From an uncultured Coriobacteriaceae bacterium (GTDB lineage Bacteria > Actinomycetota > Coriobacteriia > Coriobacteriales > Atopobiaceae): DNA of 15,265 bases. The position numbers were made by a program, and so were the translations under genes. How positions within the stretch are numbered: position 1 is the first letter of the stretch; each line of letters begins with the position of its first letter. Below the pieces are notes generated by a model, which worked only from the letters and a program-made list of their open reading frames with translations, was not told where the DNA came from and searched no databases. The DNA lies in NCBI GenBank assembly GCA_900543875.1, contig UQSV01000043.1, forward strand, positions 1-15,265. Direction: 5' to 3'. Positions 7,825 to 15,265 of the stretch are shown piece after piece.

Positions 7825-7855
7825 TTGGCTCCTTTGCATACGCTGGCAGTCTTTC

Positions 7856-7861
7856 AGTATA
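7856..7861 (-). promoter_or_regulatory. Candidate -10 element upstream of the DUF554 gene
   Basis: The minus strand reads TATACT about 32 bases before the ATG, a good -10 hexamer at a sensible distance. No recognisable -35 is found 16-18 bases further upstream, so this is tentative. Confidence 0.35.
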
Positions 7862-7997
7862 AGCTCGTGGTAGCGGGCGGGGTCGTAGCGCGGGCTATGG
7901 TGCGGGCGGGTCGCGGCAACGGACGGTGCCCCGGCGCAGGGCCGGTGCCGGCGGGCCGCTGCGCGAATCTCGCAGTTCGCGCGCTCGCCGTGGCGCG

Positions 7998-8003
7998 TAT
8001 AGT
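7998..8003 (+). promoter_or_regulatory. Candidate -10 element upstream of the small frameshifted gene
   Basis: TATAGT lies about 29 bases before the ATG at 8032, in the divergent region shared with the DUF554 gene. The sequence 17 bases upstream is not a good -35. Between the two divergent start regions (7862-7990) I see only GC-rich sequence with a small GCCGG/CCGGC hairpin near 7942-7953 and no gene. Confidence 0.3.
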
Positions 8004-8031
8004 TACGGCTAGACCAAGAGACGGAGGACGT

Positions 8032-8266
8032 ATGGCATAACCTGAGAAGATCCGAACCGGGCCGTCGCTTCCTCGAGCCCGCCGATGTCGAGTTCTTCGC
8101 TGAGGAGGACATCGACCTCGTCAAGTCCTCGAAGGACTCCTCGAAGGTTTGTCCCGTCGAGGCCGCTCTCTCCATCATGGAGGCCGCCGACGAGATGTGG
8201 GCCTTCCTCGAGAAGAAGTTCTCTTCCGAGGAGAACCCGAGCTGCAGCGTGCCTTGGGCCAAGTAG
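8032..8266 (+). pseudogene. Small acidic protein gene with a +1 frameshift after codon 2
   Basis: A strong ribosome binding site (GGAGG, four bases upstream) precedes ATG GCA, but the third codon is TAA. Skipping one A at 8039/8040 restores a continuous frame to TAG 8264-8266, giving 77 residues beginning MAYLRRSEPGRRFLEPADVE. The restored protein is acidic, probably helical, with DEMWAFLEKKF (53-63) and two cysteines (40 and 71). GC-rich wobble use matches the neighbouring genes, which supports real coding. I do not recognise the family. The break may be a sequencing error in a short A run, a true mutation, or much less likely a programmed frameshift. The next plus-strand element is a strong terminator. 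Confidence 0.6.
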
Positions 8267-8386
8267 GAGAGGGACGCTTCCATCCGCTGGGCAACTCTTC
8301 ACAAATTGAACGCTTACGAAGGGATGGCGTTCTGTGGTAGGGTTGCCCATGCAACATAGGATGTAGTCGCAGCCATGCATACGCAT
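8267..8386 (+). other. Intergenic leader region before the terminator
   Basis: This 120-base stretch has no gene. TGGTAGGGT at 8335-8343 resembles an extended -10, with a weak TTACGA 18 bases upstream. If used, it would give a leader of roughly 140 bases that contains the terminator hairpin ahead of the DUF2798 gene. I could not match the leader to a known riboswitch class by eye. Confidence 0.3.
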
Positions 8387-8428
8387 ACGGGCGAGATGAA
8401 GTTCAAACTTCGTCTCGCCCGTTTTTTT
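8387..8428 (+). terminator. Strong Rho-independent terminator or attenuator
   Basis: A 16-base-pair stem with one G-T pair (ACGGGCGAGA...TCTCGCCCGT on the outside, GAAGT/ACTTC inside) and a TCAA loop is followed at once by seven T. It lies 120 bases after the small frameshifted gene and 63 bases before the DUF2798 gene. It could end transcription of the former or act as a leader attenuator for the latter. Confidence 0.88.
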
Positions 8429-8490
8429 GTTGGTGTGGCTATCGCCGCGGGCACAGCCTGCGGAGACAAACGGAGAGGAATCGCCCACAT

Positions 8491-9051
8491 ATGCCTACCA
8501 ACAAGCGAGAGAGCCTGATCTTCACTGTCATCATGTGCTTCTGCATGGTGCTTTGGATGTCCATCTACAACGTCGCGCGCATGTACGGACACGTTGGGAT
8601 TGACGTGATTGTCGATGCTTGGATTGGTTTTCCGCCTGCCTATGTCTTTGCGATGCTGTGCGACGTGTTTATCGCGGGACCGCTCGCCAAAGGCTTTGCG
8701 TTCAAGTATCTCGTGACGCCGGGGAAGAGTTCTCCCCGCGCGATGACGCTCGCGGTCTCCAGCTGTATGGTCGCGCCGATGGTGATCATCATGTCGCTCT
8801 ACGGCGCCTTCGAGGGCGCGTTCCACGCTGGCACGCTCGCGATTGTCCCCATGGCCTGGCTTTCGAACATCCCTTGGAACTTCGCGATGGCTCTGCCGTG
8901 GAACCTCCTTGTAGCCGGTCCCTTTGCTCGCCTTGTGTTCCGTCGCGCGTTCCCCGTGGGGACCTTGCTTGAGAAGCCGGTCGAGCCGACGAACCTCGGG
9001 GCCCTTGGTGGCGAGGACGAGAAGGACGGCTTCGCTGCCGAGGCGGTATAG
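8491..9051 (+). CDS. DUF2798 family membrane protein, tandem duplicated
   Basis: The protein is 186 residues with four predicted membrane helices in two similar halves. The first half carries CMVLWMSIYN and later VFIAGPLAKGF; the second carries CMVAPMVIIMSLYG and later NLLVAGPFARLVF in the same order, so it arose by internal duplication, as in the two-repeat form of DUF2798. The N-terminus is short and positive (MPTNKRES) and the C-terminal tail (from about 160) is acidic and soluble. The function is unknown. The start is ATG 8491; GGAGAGGA lies 11 bases upstream, rather far, but the N-terminus fits the family. The next gene begins 64 bases downstream on the same strand, so the two may share a transcript, though no functional link is evident. 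Confidence 0.8.
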   Translation: MPTNKRESLIFTVIMCFCMVLWMSIYNVARMYGHVGIDVIVDAWIGFPPAYVFAMLCDVFIAGPLAKGFAFKYLVTPGKSSPRAMTLAVSSCMVAPMVIIMSLYGAFEGAFHAGTLAIVPMAWLSNIPWNFAMALPWNLLVAGPFARLVFRRAFPVGTLLEKPVEPTNLGALGGEDEKDGFAAEAV

Positions 9052-9058
9052 CCAGACC

Positions 9059-9064
9059 TATACT
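9059..9064 (+). promoter_or_regulatory. Possible -10 element before the dehydrogenase gene
   Basis: TATACT occurs about 52 bases before the dehydrogenase ATG. No good -35 is seen. If real, the dehydrogenase could be transcribed independently of the DUF2798 gene. Confidence 0.25.
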
Positions 9065-9115
9065 CAGGGAAGGCAGGCCTACGGGACCTGCGTTTCCTCG
9101 ACTGGGAGGCATTGC

Positions 9116-10087
9116 ATGGAGATTGACGGCATCCAGATTAAGAAGGTGGCGTCGGTCGGTGCCGGCGTCATCGGGTATAGCTACGCGCTTAAGTTCGCGA
9201 TGGCCGGGCTTGACGTGTGGGCGCAGAACCGCACGGAGGAGTCGAGCGAGCTCGCGCGCGAGCGCGTGGCGGCTTCGCTGGAGTCCCTCGTGAAGAATGG
9301 CGTCTATACGGAGGAGGAGTCGGCGGCAATCGCGGGACGTATCCACTACACCACCTCCATTGCCGAGGCGGTCGCGGGCGCGCAGTTCATCCAGGAGTCT
9401 TCGGCTGAGCACTACGAGGTCAAGTGGGGGCTCGTGCGCGCCATCGAAGCCGCGGCCGACCCCACCGCGACCATCGCAAGCTCGACCTCGGGCCTGCTCG
9501 TGACCGAGATTGCCAAGAACGCCAAGCATCCAGAGCGTTTCTGTGGCGGGCACCCCTACAACCCGCCCCATCTCATTCCGCTCGTTGAGATTACGAAGGG
9601 CGAGATGACCTCGGAGAAGACGGTGGAGCGCGCCAAGGCGTTCTACGCGGCCATTGGCATGGAGCCGGTGGTGCTGCAGAAGGAGGCCCTGGGCTTTATC
9701 TGCAACCGCCTACAGATGGCCCTTTATCGCGAGGTGGCGAACCTCGTGCTCTCTGGCGTGTGCACTATTGAGGATGCCGACAAGGCCGTGACCTTTGGCC
9801 CAGGCATCCGCTGGGGCATCATGGGGCCGTCGCTCGTCTTTGAGCTGGGCGGTGGCAAGGGTGGCGTCTCGGGCCTCATGAACCACCTCTACGACTCGAT
9901 CAGCCTGTGGCTGGCCGACATGGCAGACTGGAAGAGCTTTCCGCCCGAGTTTGCCCAGGTGGCGCAGGAGGGCGTGGACGCCGAGCTGGCAGCCCGCGCG
10001 CCCGAGGTGGGCAACGACCCCGAGTCGCTGGCGCAGTATCGCGACCACATGCTCATCGAGTTGCTAAAGCTACACAAGAAGCTGTAG
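9116..10087 (+). CDS. 3-hydroxyacyl-CoA dehydrogenase family NAD-dependent oxidoreductase
   Basis: The protein is 323 residues. A Rossmann NAD-binding loop GAGVIG (15-20) follows the first strand, ASSTSGL (121-127) is the substrate-side segment, and the catalytic pair is His146 in GGHPYNP with Glu158 in PLVEI, the 12-residue spacing of this superfamily. The C-terminal helical domain begins after the QKEALGFICNRLQ segment. Length and the HPYNPP pattern place it with the short, single-function members that include carnitine dehydrogenase, L-gulonate dehydrogenase (lambda-crystallin) and 3-hydroxybutyryl-CoA dehydrogenases; HPxNPP leans towards the first two rather than the fatty-acid enzymes. 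The substrate is therefore open. ATG 9116 is chosen because GGGAGG lies six bases upstream; the frame continues upstream only as a shadow of the DUF2798 gene. No acyl-CoA partner genes are next to it. Confidence 0.86.
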   Translation: MEIDGIQIKKVASVGAGVIGYSYALKFAMAGLDVWAQNRTEESSELARERVAASLESLVKNGVYTEEESAAIAGRIHYTTSIAEAVAGAQFIQESSAEHYEVKWGLVRAIEAAADPTATIASSTSGLLVTEIAKNAKHPERFCGGHPYNPPHLIPLVEITKGEMTSEKTVERAKAFYAAIGMEPVVLQKEALGFICNRLQMALYREVANLVLSGVCTIEDADKAVTFGPGIRWGIMGPSLVFELGGGKGGVSGLMNHLYDSISLWLADMADWKSFPPEFAQVAQEGVDAELAARAPEVGNDPESLAQYRDHMLIELLKLHKKL

Positions 10088-10102
10088 GGGCGCGAGATGA
10101 CA

Positions 10103-10143
10103 AAGGCCGGCACATCCGCGTGGGTGTGCCGGCCTTCTTGTTT
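10103..10143. terminator. Bidirectional terminator hairpin between convergent genes
   Basis: A perfect 12-bp stem, AAGGCCGGCACA against TGTGCCGGCCTT, encloses a 10-base loop (10115-10124). CTTGTTT follows on the plus strand and TTGTCATCT on the minus strand, so both T tracts are weak. It lies between the ends of the dehydrogenase (+) and the peptidase (-) genes. A second small hairpin, CGCCGG/CCGGCG (10162-10179), abuts the peptidase stop. Confidence 0.75.
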
Positions 10144-10179
10144 GGGGTGATTGCGAGGGCTCGCCGGGCTTTGCCGGCG

Positions 10180-11202
10180 CTAGGCGCGGGCGACGTAGGC
10201 GCGCAGCAGCTCGTAGGTGTTGCGCACGCCGTCGGTGTGGGAGCGCTCATAGTTGTGCGAGGCATAGACGCCCGGGCCCACGAGGCCGTGGCGGATGTCG
10301 TAACCGGCCGTGAGCGTGGCCTCGACGTCGGAGCCGTAGTGGGGGTAGACGTCGATGGCGTAGCCCAGCTCGAGCTCGGCGGCGATGCCGGCGAGCTCGC
10401 TCACGAGGTCGTAGTTGTAGGGGCCGCCGGAGTCCTTGGCGCAGATGGAGACCTCGCGCTCGGTACAGGCGAGGTCGGCACCCACGCAGCCCATGTCGAC
10501 CGAGATCATGTCGCGGGTGTCGGCGGGCACGAAGCTCCCGCCGTGGCCCACCTCCTCGTAGACGGTAAACAGCAGGCTCACCTTGCGGGCGAGCGACACC
10601 TCGCCCACCGCGGTGGCTCGAGCCAGCCCCAGCAGGATGGAGGCGGAGAGCTTGTCGTCGAGGAAGCGGCTCTTGATGTAGCCGCTCGGGGTCACCGTGG
10701 TGCGCGGGTCCATGGCGATGATGTCGCCGTTTTGGATGCCCAGGGCGCGTGTCTCGTCGGCGGTGCCCACGTTCTCGTCGAGCAGGACCTCCATGTTCTT
10801 CTCGACCTGCTCGACCTTCTCGTCGGCAACGTGGGCCGAGGGCTCCGTGTTGAGAACGACGCCCGTGTAGGTGCGGCCGTCACGCGTGTGGACGGTGCAG
10901 TTCTCGCCGTCGGCCGTACGCCACTGGTGGCCGCCGAGGGTGGTGGGGCGCAGGCGGCCGTTGTCCTTGATGGCACGCACCATGGCGCCCAGGGTGTCGA
11001 CGTGCGAGGCGAGCACGAGCGGGTTGCCCTCTCCGCCCAGGCAGACGAGCACGTTGCCCTTGTTGGAGACCTCGGGCGAGAGGCCCATGGCGGTAAGAGT
11101 CTCCACGAGGTAGTTGGTGGCATGCTTGGTGAAGCCGGTAGGGCTGGGGATGGCCGTGAGGGCCTTGAGCTGGTCGCAGATGTAGGTGAGCTGGGAATCC
11201 AA
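10180..11202 (-). CDS. M42 family metallo-aminopeptidase (FrvX/glutamyl aminopeptidase type)
   Basis: The protein is 340 residues, a cytoplasmic two-metal aminopeptidase of the M42 family, which usually assembles into tetrahedral dodecamers that trim short peptides. Metal and catalytic residues are visible: His67 and Asp69 in ASHVDTLG, Asp182 (bridging metal) in SRFLDDKLS, the Glu216-Glu217 pair in YEEVGHGG, Asp236 in SVDMG, and His316 in ASHNYERSH. Length and motif order are normal. The start codon is TTG 11202: AGAGGAG lies seven bases upstream, and the N-terminus MDSQLTYICDQLKAL aligns with the helix that opens the family. Substrate preference cannot be told from sequence by eye. It is a single gene with a terminator on each side. 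Confidence 0.9.
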   Translation of the reverse strand: MDSQLTYICDQLKALTAIPSPTGFTKHATNYLVETLTAMGLSPEVSNKGNVLVCLGGEGNPLVLASHVDTLGAMVRAIKDNGRLRPTTLGGHQWRTADGENCTVHTRDGRTYTGVVLNTEPSAHVADEKVEQVEKNMEVLLDENVGTADETRALGIQNGDIIAMDPRTTVTPSGYIKSRFLDDKLSASILLGLARATAVGEVSLARKVSLLFTVYEEVGHGGSFVPADTRDMISVDMGCVGADLACTEREVSICAKDSGGPYNYDLVSELAGIAAELELGYAIDVYPHYGSDVEATLTAGYDIRHGLVGPGVYASHNYERSHTDGVRNTYELLRAYVARA

Positions 11203-11237
11203 GGTGACGCTCCTCTGTGTTGGAATTGGTCCGCACC

Positions 11238-11243
11238 ATTATC
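11238..11243 (-). promoter_or_regulatory. Candidate -10 element for the M42 peptidase gene
   Basis: The minus strand reads GATAAT about 35 bases before the TTG start, between the purL terminator and the gene. No good -35 hexamer is evident at 17-base spacing. Confidence 0.35.
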
Positions 11244-11264
11244 GGCCAGGCGCGGAGGACATGC

Positions 11265-11310
11265 CGAGAAGAACGAGCGCCCCGAGCCTGTGCGGACTCG
11301 GGGCGCTCGT
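11265..11310 (-). terminator. purL Rho-independent terminator
   Basis: A perfect 14-bp stem with ACGAGCGCCCCGAG as the plus-strand left arm (11273-11286), a 10-base loop, and its exact complement at 11297-11310. On the minus strand it is followed by TTCTTCTC, a broken T tract, 26 bases after the purL stop. Confidence 0.82.
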
Positions 11311-11335
11311 GATGGCGCTTGGGCAGCTGCGGCCT

Positions 11336-14280
11336 TTAGGCGAAATAGGCGACGCCGCTCTCGAAGACGGGCATGAACTTGTTGCCCGGGACGTTGGTGT
11401 AGAGGCCCTCGCCGCGCCGCTCGACGTGGCCCATCTTGCCAAAGACGCGGCCATCGGGGCTGGTGATGCCCTCGACGCAGGCGATCGAGCCGTTGGGGTT
11501 GACGCCAAGGTCCATCGACGGGACGCCATTGGCGTCGACGTACTGCGTGGCGACCTGGCCGTGGGCGGTAAGGCTGGCGAGCACGTCGTCGTTGGCGACG
11601 AAGCGGCCCTCGCCGTGGCTGATGGCAACGGTGTAGGTCTCGCCGGGCTTGCAGGCCGAGAGCCAGGGCGACAGGTCGCTGGCCACGCGGGTGTTCACGA
11701 GGCGGCTCTGGTGGCGGCCAATCGTGTTGAAGGTGAGCGTGGGTGCGTCTGCGGTGGCATCGACGATGTCGCCGTAGGGCACGAGCCCCAGCTTGATGAG
11801 GGCCTGGAAGCCGTTGCAGATGCCGAGCATGAGGCCATCGCGTGCCTGGAGCAGGTCGCGGACCGCCTCGGTGACCTCGGGGGCGCGGAAGAAGGCCGTG
11901 ATGAACTTGGCCGAGCCGTCGGGCTCGTCTCCGCCGGAGAAGCCGCCCGGGATCATGACGATCTGGGAGCTGCGGATGCGGCGGGCGAGCTCGTGGGTGC
12001 TCTGTGCCACGGCCTCGGGCGTGAGGTTGTTGATGACGAAGACGTCGGCCTCGGCGCCGGCCTCGGTGAAGGCACGGGCGGAGTCGTACTCGCAGTTGTT
12101 GCCGGGGAAGACCGGGATGGTCACGCGTGGGCGCGCGATCTTGGAGCCGGTGAACACCGCGGGCGCGACGTTGTGCTCGGCGGCGAGCCAGGTCTGCGGC
12201 TTGACCTCGGGGAGCGTGGCGTCTGCCGGGGTGCGGTAGGGGAAGACGCCCTCGATGGCGCCCTCCCAGGCCTCCTGCAGCTGGGCGAGGTCTGCGCGCT
12301 CGCCCTCGGCCACGAACTCATAGGCCTCGGTGGTGGTGCCGATGACCTCGACGTTCACATAGTCGGAGTGGGCGGGCAGCTCGGCGCCGTCGGCGAGCTC
12401 CACGAGGAAGCTGCCGTAGGCGGGCTCGAAGAGGCTGTCTGCGGGCACGTCGTCGCTCAGCGTCACGCCAATGCCGTTGCCTACGCTCATCTTGAAGAGG
12501 GCCTCGGCCTCGCCGCCATAGCCGGGCGTGGAGATGGCGAGCGCCGAGCCGTCTGCCACGAGGCCCTCGACGAGGTTGAAGCTCTCGAGCAGGCCCTCGA
12601 CGCTGGGACGGTAGTCTTCGCCGTACTCGGCGGCCTCGATGCAGACGATGCGGTGGCCTGCGGCCTTGAACTCGGGCGAGGTGGCGCGGGCGGCCTTGCC
12701 CACGGCAACGGCGAAGCTGATGAGGGTGGGCGGCACGTTGAGCTCGCCGTCCTCGTCCTCGAAGCTGCCACTCATCGAGTCCTTGCCACCAATGGCGCCG
12801 ACGCCCAGGTCGACCTGCGCCTCGAGGGCACCCAGGACCGCGGCCATGGGCTTGCCCCAACGAACGGGGTCGCTGCGCAGGCGCTCGAAGTACTCCTGGA
12901 ACGAGAGGTAGGCGTCCCTGTGGGCAAAGCCTGCGGCGACGAGGCGCGAGACGGACTCGACGACGGACAGGTAGGCGCCCGCGAACTGGTTCGCCTCCAT
13001 GAGGTAGGGGTTGAAGCCCCAGGCCATGGCGCTGGCCGTGGTGGTTTCGCCGTCGACGGGGAGCTTGGCGACCATGGCCATGCTCGGTGTGAGTTGGCGG
13101 CCGCCACCAAAGGGCATGAGCACCGTGGCGGCGCCGATGGTGGAGTCGAAGCGCTCAGAGAGCCCCTTGTTCGAGGCGACGTTGAGGTCGGTGACGAGAG
13201 AGCCGAGCCTCTCGGCAAGGGTGCTGCCCTCCCATGCGGGCTCCCAGCGGCCGGGCGCCTCGACGTGGACGTCCATGTGCTTGGGCGCGCCGTTGCTGGC
13301 GAGGAACTCGCGCGAGAGGTCGACCACGCGGTCGCCCCTCCAGTCGATGCGGACGCGCGGCTCCTCGGTGACGGTCGCGATGACCGTGGCCTCGAGGTTC
13401 TCCTCGGTGGCGTAGCCCAGGAACTCGTCGACGTCCTCGGGCGCGAGGGCCACGGCCATGCGCTCCTGGCTCTCGGAGATGGCGAGCTCGGTGCCATCGA
13501 GGCCCTCGTACTTCTTGGTGACCTGGTCGAGGTCGATGGACAGGCCGTCTGCCAGCTCGCCCACGGCCACGCTCACGCCGCCGGCGCCAAAGTCGTTGCA
13601 GCGCTTGATGAGACGGCAGGCGTCGCCGCGGCGGAACAGGCGCTGGAGCTTGCGCTCGATGGGGGCGTTGCCCTTCTGGACCTCGGCGCCGCACTCCTCG
13701 AGGCTCTCGACGTTCTGGGTCTTGGAGGAGCCGGTGGCACCGCCGATGCCGTCACGGCCGGTGCGGCCGCCGAGCAGCACGATCTTGTCGCCGGGCGCGG
13801 GGCACTCGCGGCGCACGTGGTTGGCGGGCGTGGCCGCCACGACGGCGCCGACCTCCATGCGCTTGGCCATGTAGCCGGGGTGGTAGAGCTCGCTGACCTG
13901 GCCGGTGGCGAGGCCGATCTGGTTGCCGTAGCTCGAGTAGCCGGCGGCGGCCGTGGTCACGAGCTTGCGCTGCGGGAGCTTGCCGGCGCGCGTCTCGCGC
14001 ACGGGAACCGTGGGGTCTGCGGCGCCGGTGACGCGCATGGCCTGGTAGACGTAGCTGCGGCCCGAGAGCGGGTCGCGGATGGCGCCGCCGATGCAGGTGG
14101 CCGCGCCGCCGAACGGCTCGATCTCGGTGGGGTGGTTGTGGGTCTCGTTCTTGAAGAGGAACAGCCAGTCCTCGTCGGCGCCGTTCACGTCGACCTTCAC
14201 CTTGACGGTGCAGGCGTTGATCTCCTCGGACTCGTCGAGGTTCTTGAGGATGCCCTCGTGCTTGAGCCACTTGGCGGCAA
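11336..14280 (-). CDS. purL: Phosphoribosylformylglycinamidine synthase (FGAM synthase), N-terminally truncated
   Basis: This enzyme turns FGAR, glutamine and ATP into FGAM in purine biosynthesis. About 980 residues of the single-chain form are present. ETHNHPTEIEPFGGA near the cut end is the ATP/Mg site of the first PurM-like half. The C-terminal glutaminase domain has VFPGNNCEYD, MIPGGFSGGDE, the nucleophile Cys in LGICNGFQ (codon 11816-11818) and the His and Glu of ISHGEGRF. The layout resembles the clostridial-type long PurL of about 1,240 residues, so roughly 260 N-terminal residues are missing. The frame is open from GTG 14200 upstream, coding for AAKWLKHEGILKN, until it runs into foreign AT-rich DNA at about 14,280; GTG 14200 is therefore not the start. 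The gene is cut by the joint, not a natural short form. A terminator follows it. Confidence 0.95.
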
Positions 14281-14284
14281 GTCA
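14276..14284. other. Joint between two unrelated genomes (probable assembly chimera)
   Basis: To the left the sequence is very GC-rich purL coding DNA on the minus strand; to the right it becomes AT-rich hisC coding DNA on the plus strand within a few bases (TTGGCGGCAA then GTCAAAATGTGAATG). Both genes lose their N-terminal parts here. There is no insertion sequence, integrase, tRNA or terminal repeat at the change. Confidence 0.9.
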
Positions 14285-15233
14285 AAATGTGAATGAAACA
14301 GTTAAACAAGAAATTATAGATGCGATTTCAAATCTATCCTTAAATCGGTATCCAGATACAACTTGCCACCAATTACATCGTTTATATGCAGAGGTTATGA
14401 ATGTTCCGTCTTCTTGGATTTTATCTGGAAATGGGTCGGATCAAATGTTAGGATTTTTAATTCAATATTATTTACAGGAAAATAAAATACTTTATACTTT
14501 GAGTCCAGACTTCTCTATGTATGATTATTATGTTGGATTGAATCATTCTAAAATTGAAAAGTATGAAACAAATCAAGATGGTTCATTTGATGTTGAAGCG
14601 TTTATTTCAAATGGAAAAGATAAAAATGTAGATATGGTTTTATTTTCAAATCCAAACAATCCTACAGGACATTCCATCACATTATGGGAAATGAAAAAAA
14701 TTAGTGAAGCGTTTAAGGATATTCCTGTTATCTTTGATGAGGCTTATATGGAGTTTGGTAAAGAAAGTGCAGTTTGTTTATTGAAAGAGTATCCAAATGT
14801 ATTTGTATGTCGAACATTATCCAAAGCATATGGTCTTGCAGGGATTCGTTGTGGCTTTATGATTTCTTCACAAGTTGAAAAGTTAAGTGCACTCTTTATT
14901 CCTTATGCCTTAAGTAGTGTGACACAAACTATCGCAAGTGTTGTCTTAAGACATGCAGATGAGTATAAGGATACTATTGCGACAATTATTTCAGAAAGAG
15001 AAAGAATGTATCAAGAAGTAAAGGAATTTAAGCAACTGACAATGTATCCTTCCAATGCGAATTTCTTATTTGGAAGAAGTGAAAAAAAGGATTTGTTGCT
15101 TGCGATGTTTAAAGAAAAGAATATCACGATTCGAAATTATGAAGATGCAAGTTTTCGTATAACGATTGGTACAAAAGAAGAAAATGAAATGGTATTAGAT
15201 GTTCTAAGGAGATTTGAGTATGCGAACAGCTGA
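14281..15233 (+). CDS. hisC: Histidinol-phosphate aminotransferase, N-terminally truncated
   Basis: This PLP enzyme transfers an amino group from glutamate to imidazole acetol phosphate in histidine biosynthesis. About 317 residues remain, from QNVNETVKQEI to the natural stop. Family motifs are SGNGSDQML (cofactor phosphate region), FSNPNNPTGH, VIFDEAYMEF, and the PLP lysine in LSKAYGLAGIRCGF (codon 14823-14825). The family is usually about 350 residues, so some 35-45 N-terminal residues, including the start and most of the NENP-type motif, are lost at the joint. An open frame does continue left into the antisense strand of purL, but that part is meaningless. Codon use is AT-rich, unlike everything before 14,280. 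It belongs to a low-GC Firmicute-like his operon with hisB next. Confidence 0.93.
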
Positions 15234-15265
15234 AAAAAGTAGAGATACAAAGGAAACAAAAATTT
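15220..15265 (+). CDS. hisB: Imidazoleglycerol-phosphate dehydratase, first 15 codons
   Basis: ATG 15220 opens a frame reading MRTAEKSRDTKETKI to the window end. This matches the conserved beginning of HisB (MRxAxxxRxTxET). AAGGAG (15206-15211) is eight bases upstream, and the gene overlaps the end of hisC by 14 bases, as expected inside a his operon. The rest is outside the window. Confidence 0.85.
   Translation, partial: MRTAEKSRDTKETKI

Noticed and set aside
9907..11376. Plus-strand open frame of 489 codons
   Set aside because: It runs across the end of the dehydrogenase gene, a terminator and the antisense of the peptidase gene.
14079..14279. N-terminal part of the long frame leading into hisC
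   Set aside because: It is the antisense strand of purL fused to hisC at the joint; it has no HisC similarity.
11186..14296. Plus-strand open frame of over 1,000 codons
   Set aside because: It is the antisense shadow of purL, whose motifs are unmistakable; the shadow is a low-complexity Gly/Ala/Leu/Val/Asp/Glu-rich protein typical of GC-rich antisense frames.
1..15265. CRISPR array, insertion sequence or integrase
   Set aside because: No regularly spaced direct repeats, transposase/integrase frame or terminal inverted repeats were seen on either strand.

Overview
The window is one contig end carrying two unrelated genomes. Positions 1 to about 14,280 are GC-rich DNA that looks like one actinobacterial chromosome. 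I favour Coriobacteriia (Olsenella/Atopobium/Collinsella type), judging from base composition, the style of the 5S rRNA, the anaerobe-like gene set and the long single-chain PurL; this is inference from memory, not a search. Positions from about 14,281 to the end are AT-rich and hold a histidine operon fragment typical of low-GC Firmicutes, perhaps Erysipelotrichia. The gene on each side of the joint is cut at the same point, so the joint is most likely a metagenome assembly chimera.

Layout. The 3' end of a 23S rRNA and a complete 5S rRNA (1-480, + strand) are followed by about 290 bases without a gene. Next comes a spermidine-synthase-like SAM-dependent enzyme (774-1565, +). It meets, tail to tail and with a shared CTAG, a minus-strand operon of three genes that reads leftward from about 7,030: a TerB-N/TerB-C protein, a BrxD-like P-loop ATPase and an Lhr-like DEVH helicase. 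The first two overlap by ATGA and the third follows after 27 bases. This self-contained trio resembles the BrxD and BrxHI parts of BREX type 2, but no PglX, PglZ or PglY is visible. It is the best candidate here for a poorly characterised DNA-processing or defence system.

Upstream of it, also on the minus strand, is a DUF554 membrane protein (7096-7824). On the plus strand there is a small 77-residue gene with a one-base frameshift near its start (8032-8266), a strong terminator, a DUF2798 membrane protein (8491-9051) and a 3-hydroxyacyl-CoA dehydrogenase family enzyme (9116-10087). A hairpin that could serve both strands separates these from a minus-strand M42 metallo-aminopeptidase with a TTG start (10180-11202) and a minus-strand purL (11336 to the joint, N-terminal part missing), which has its own terminator.

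The tail (14,281-15,265) contains hisC without its N-terminus and the first 15 codons of hisB, overlapping as in an operon. Apart from the trio, the genes are housekeeping or metabolic and do not form one pathway.
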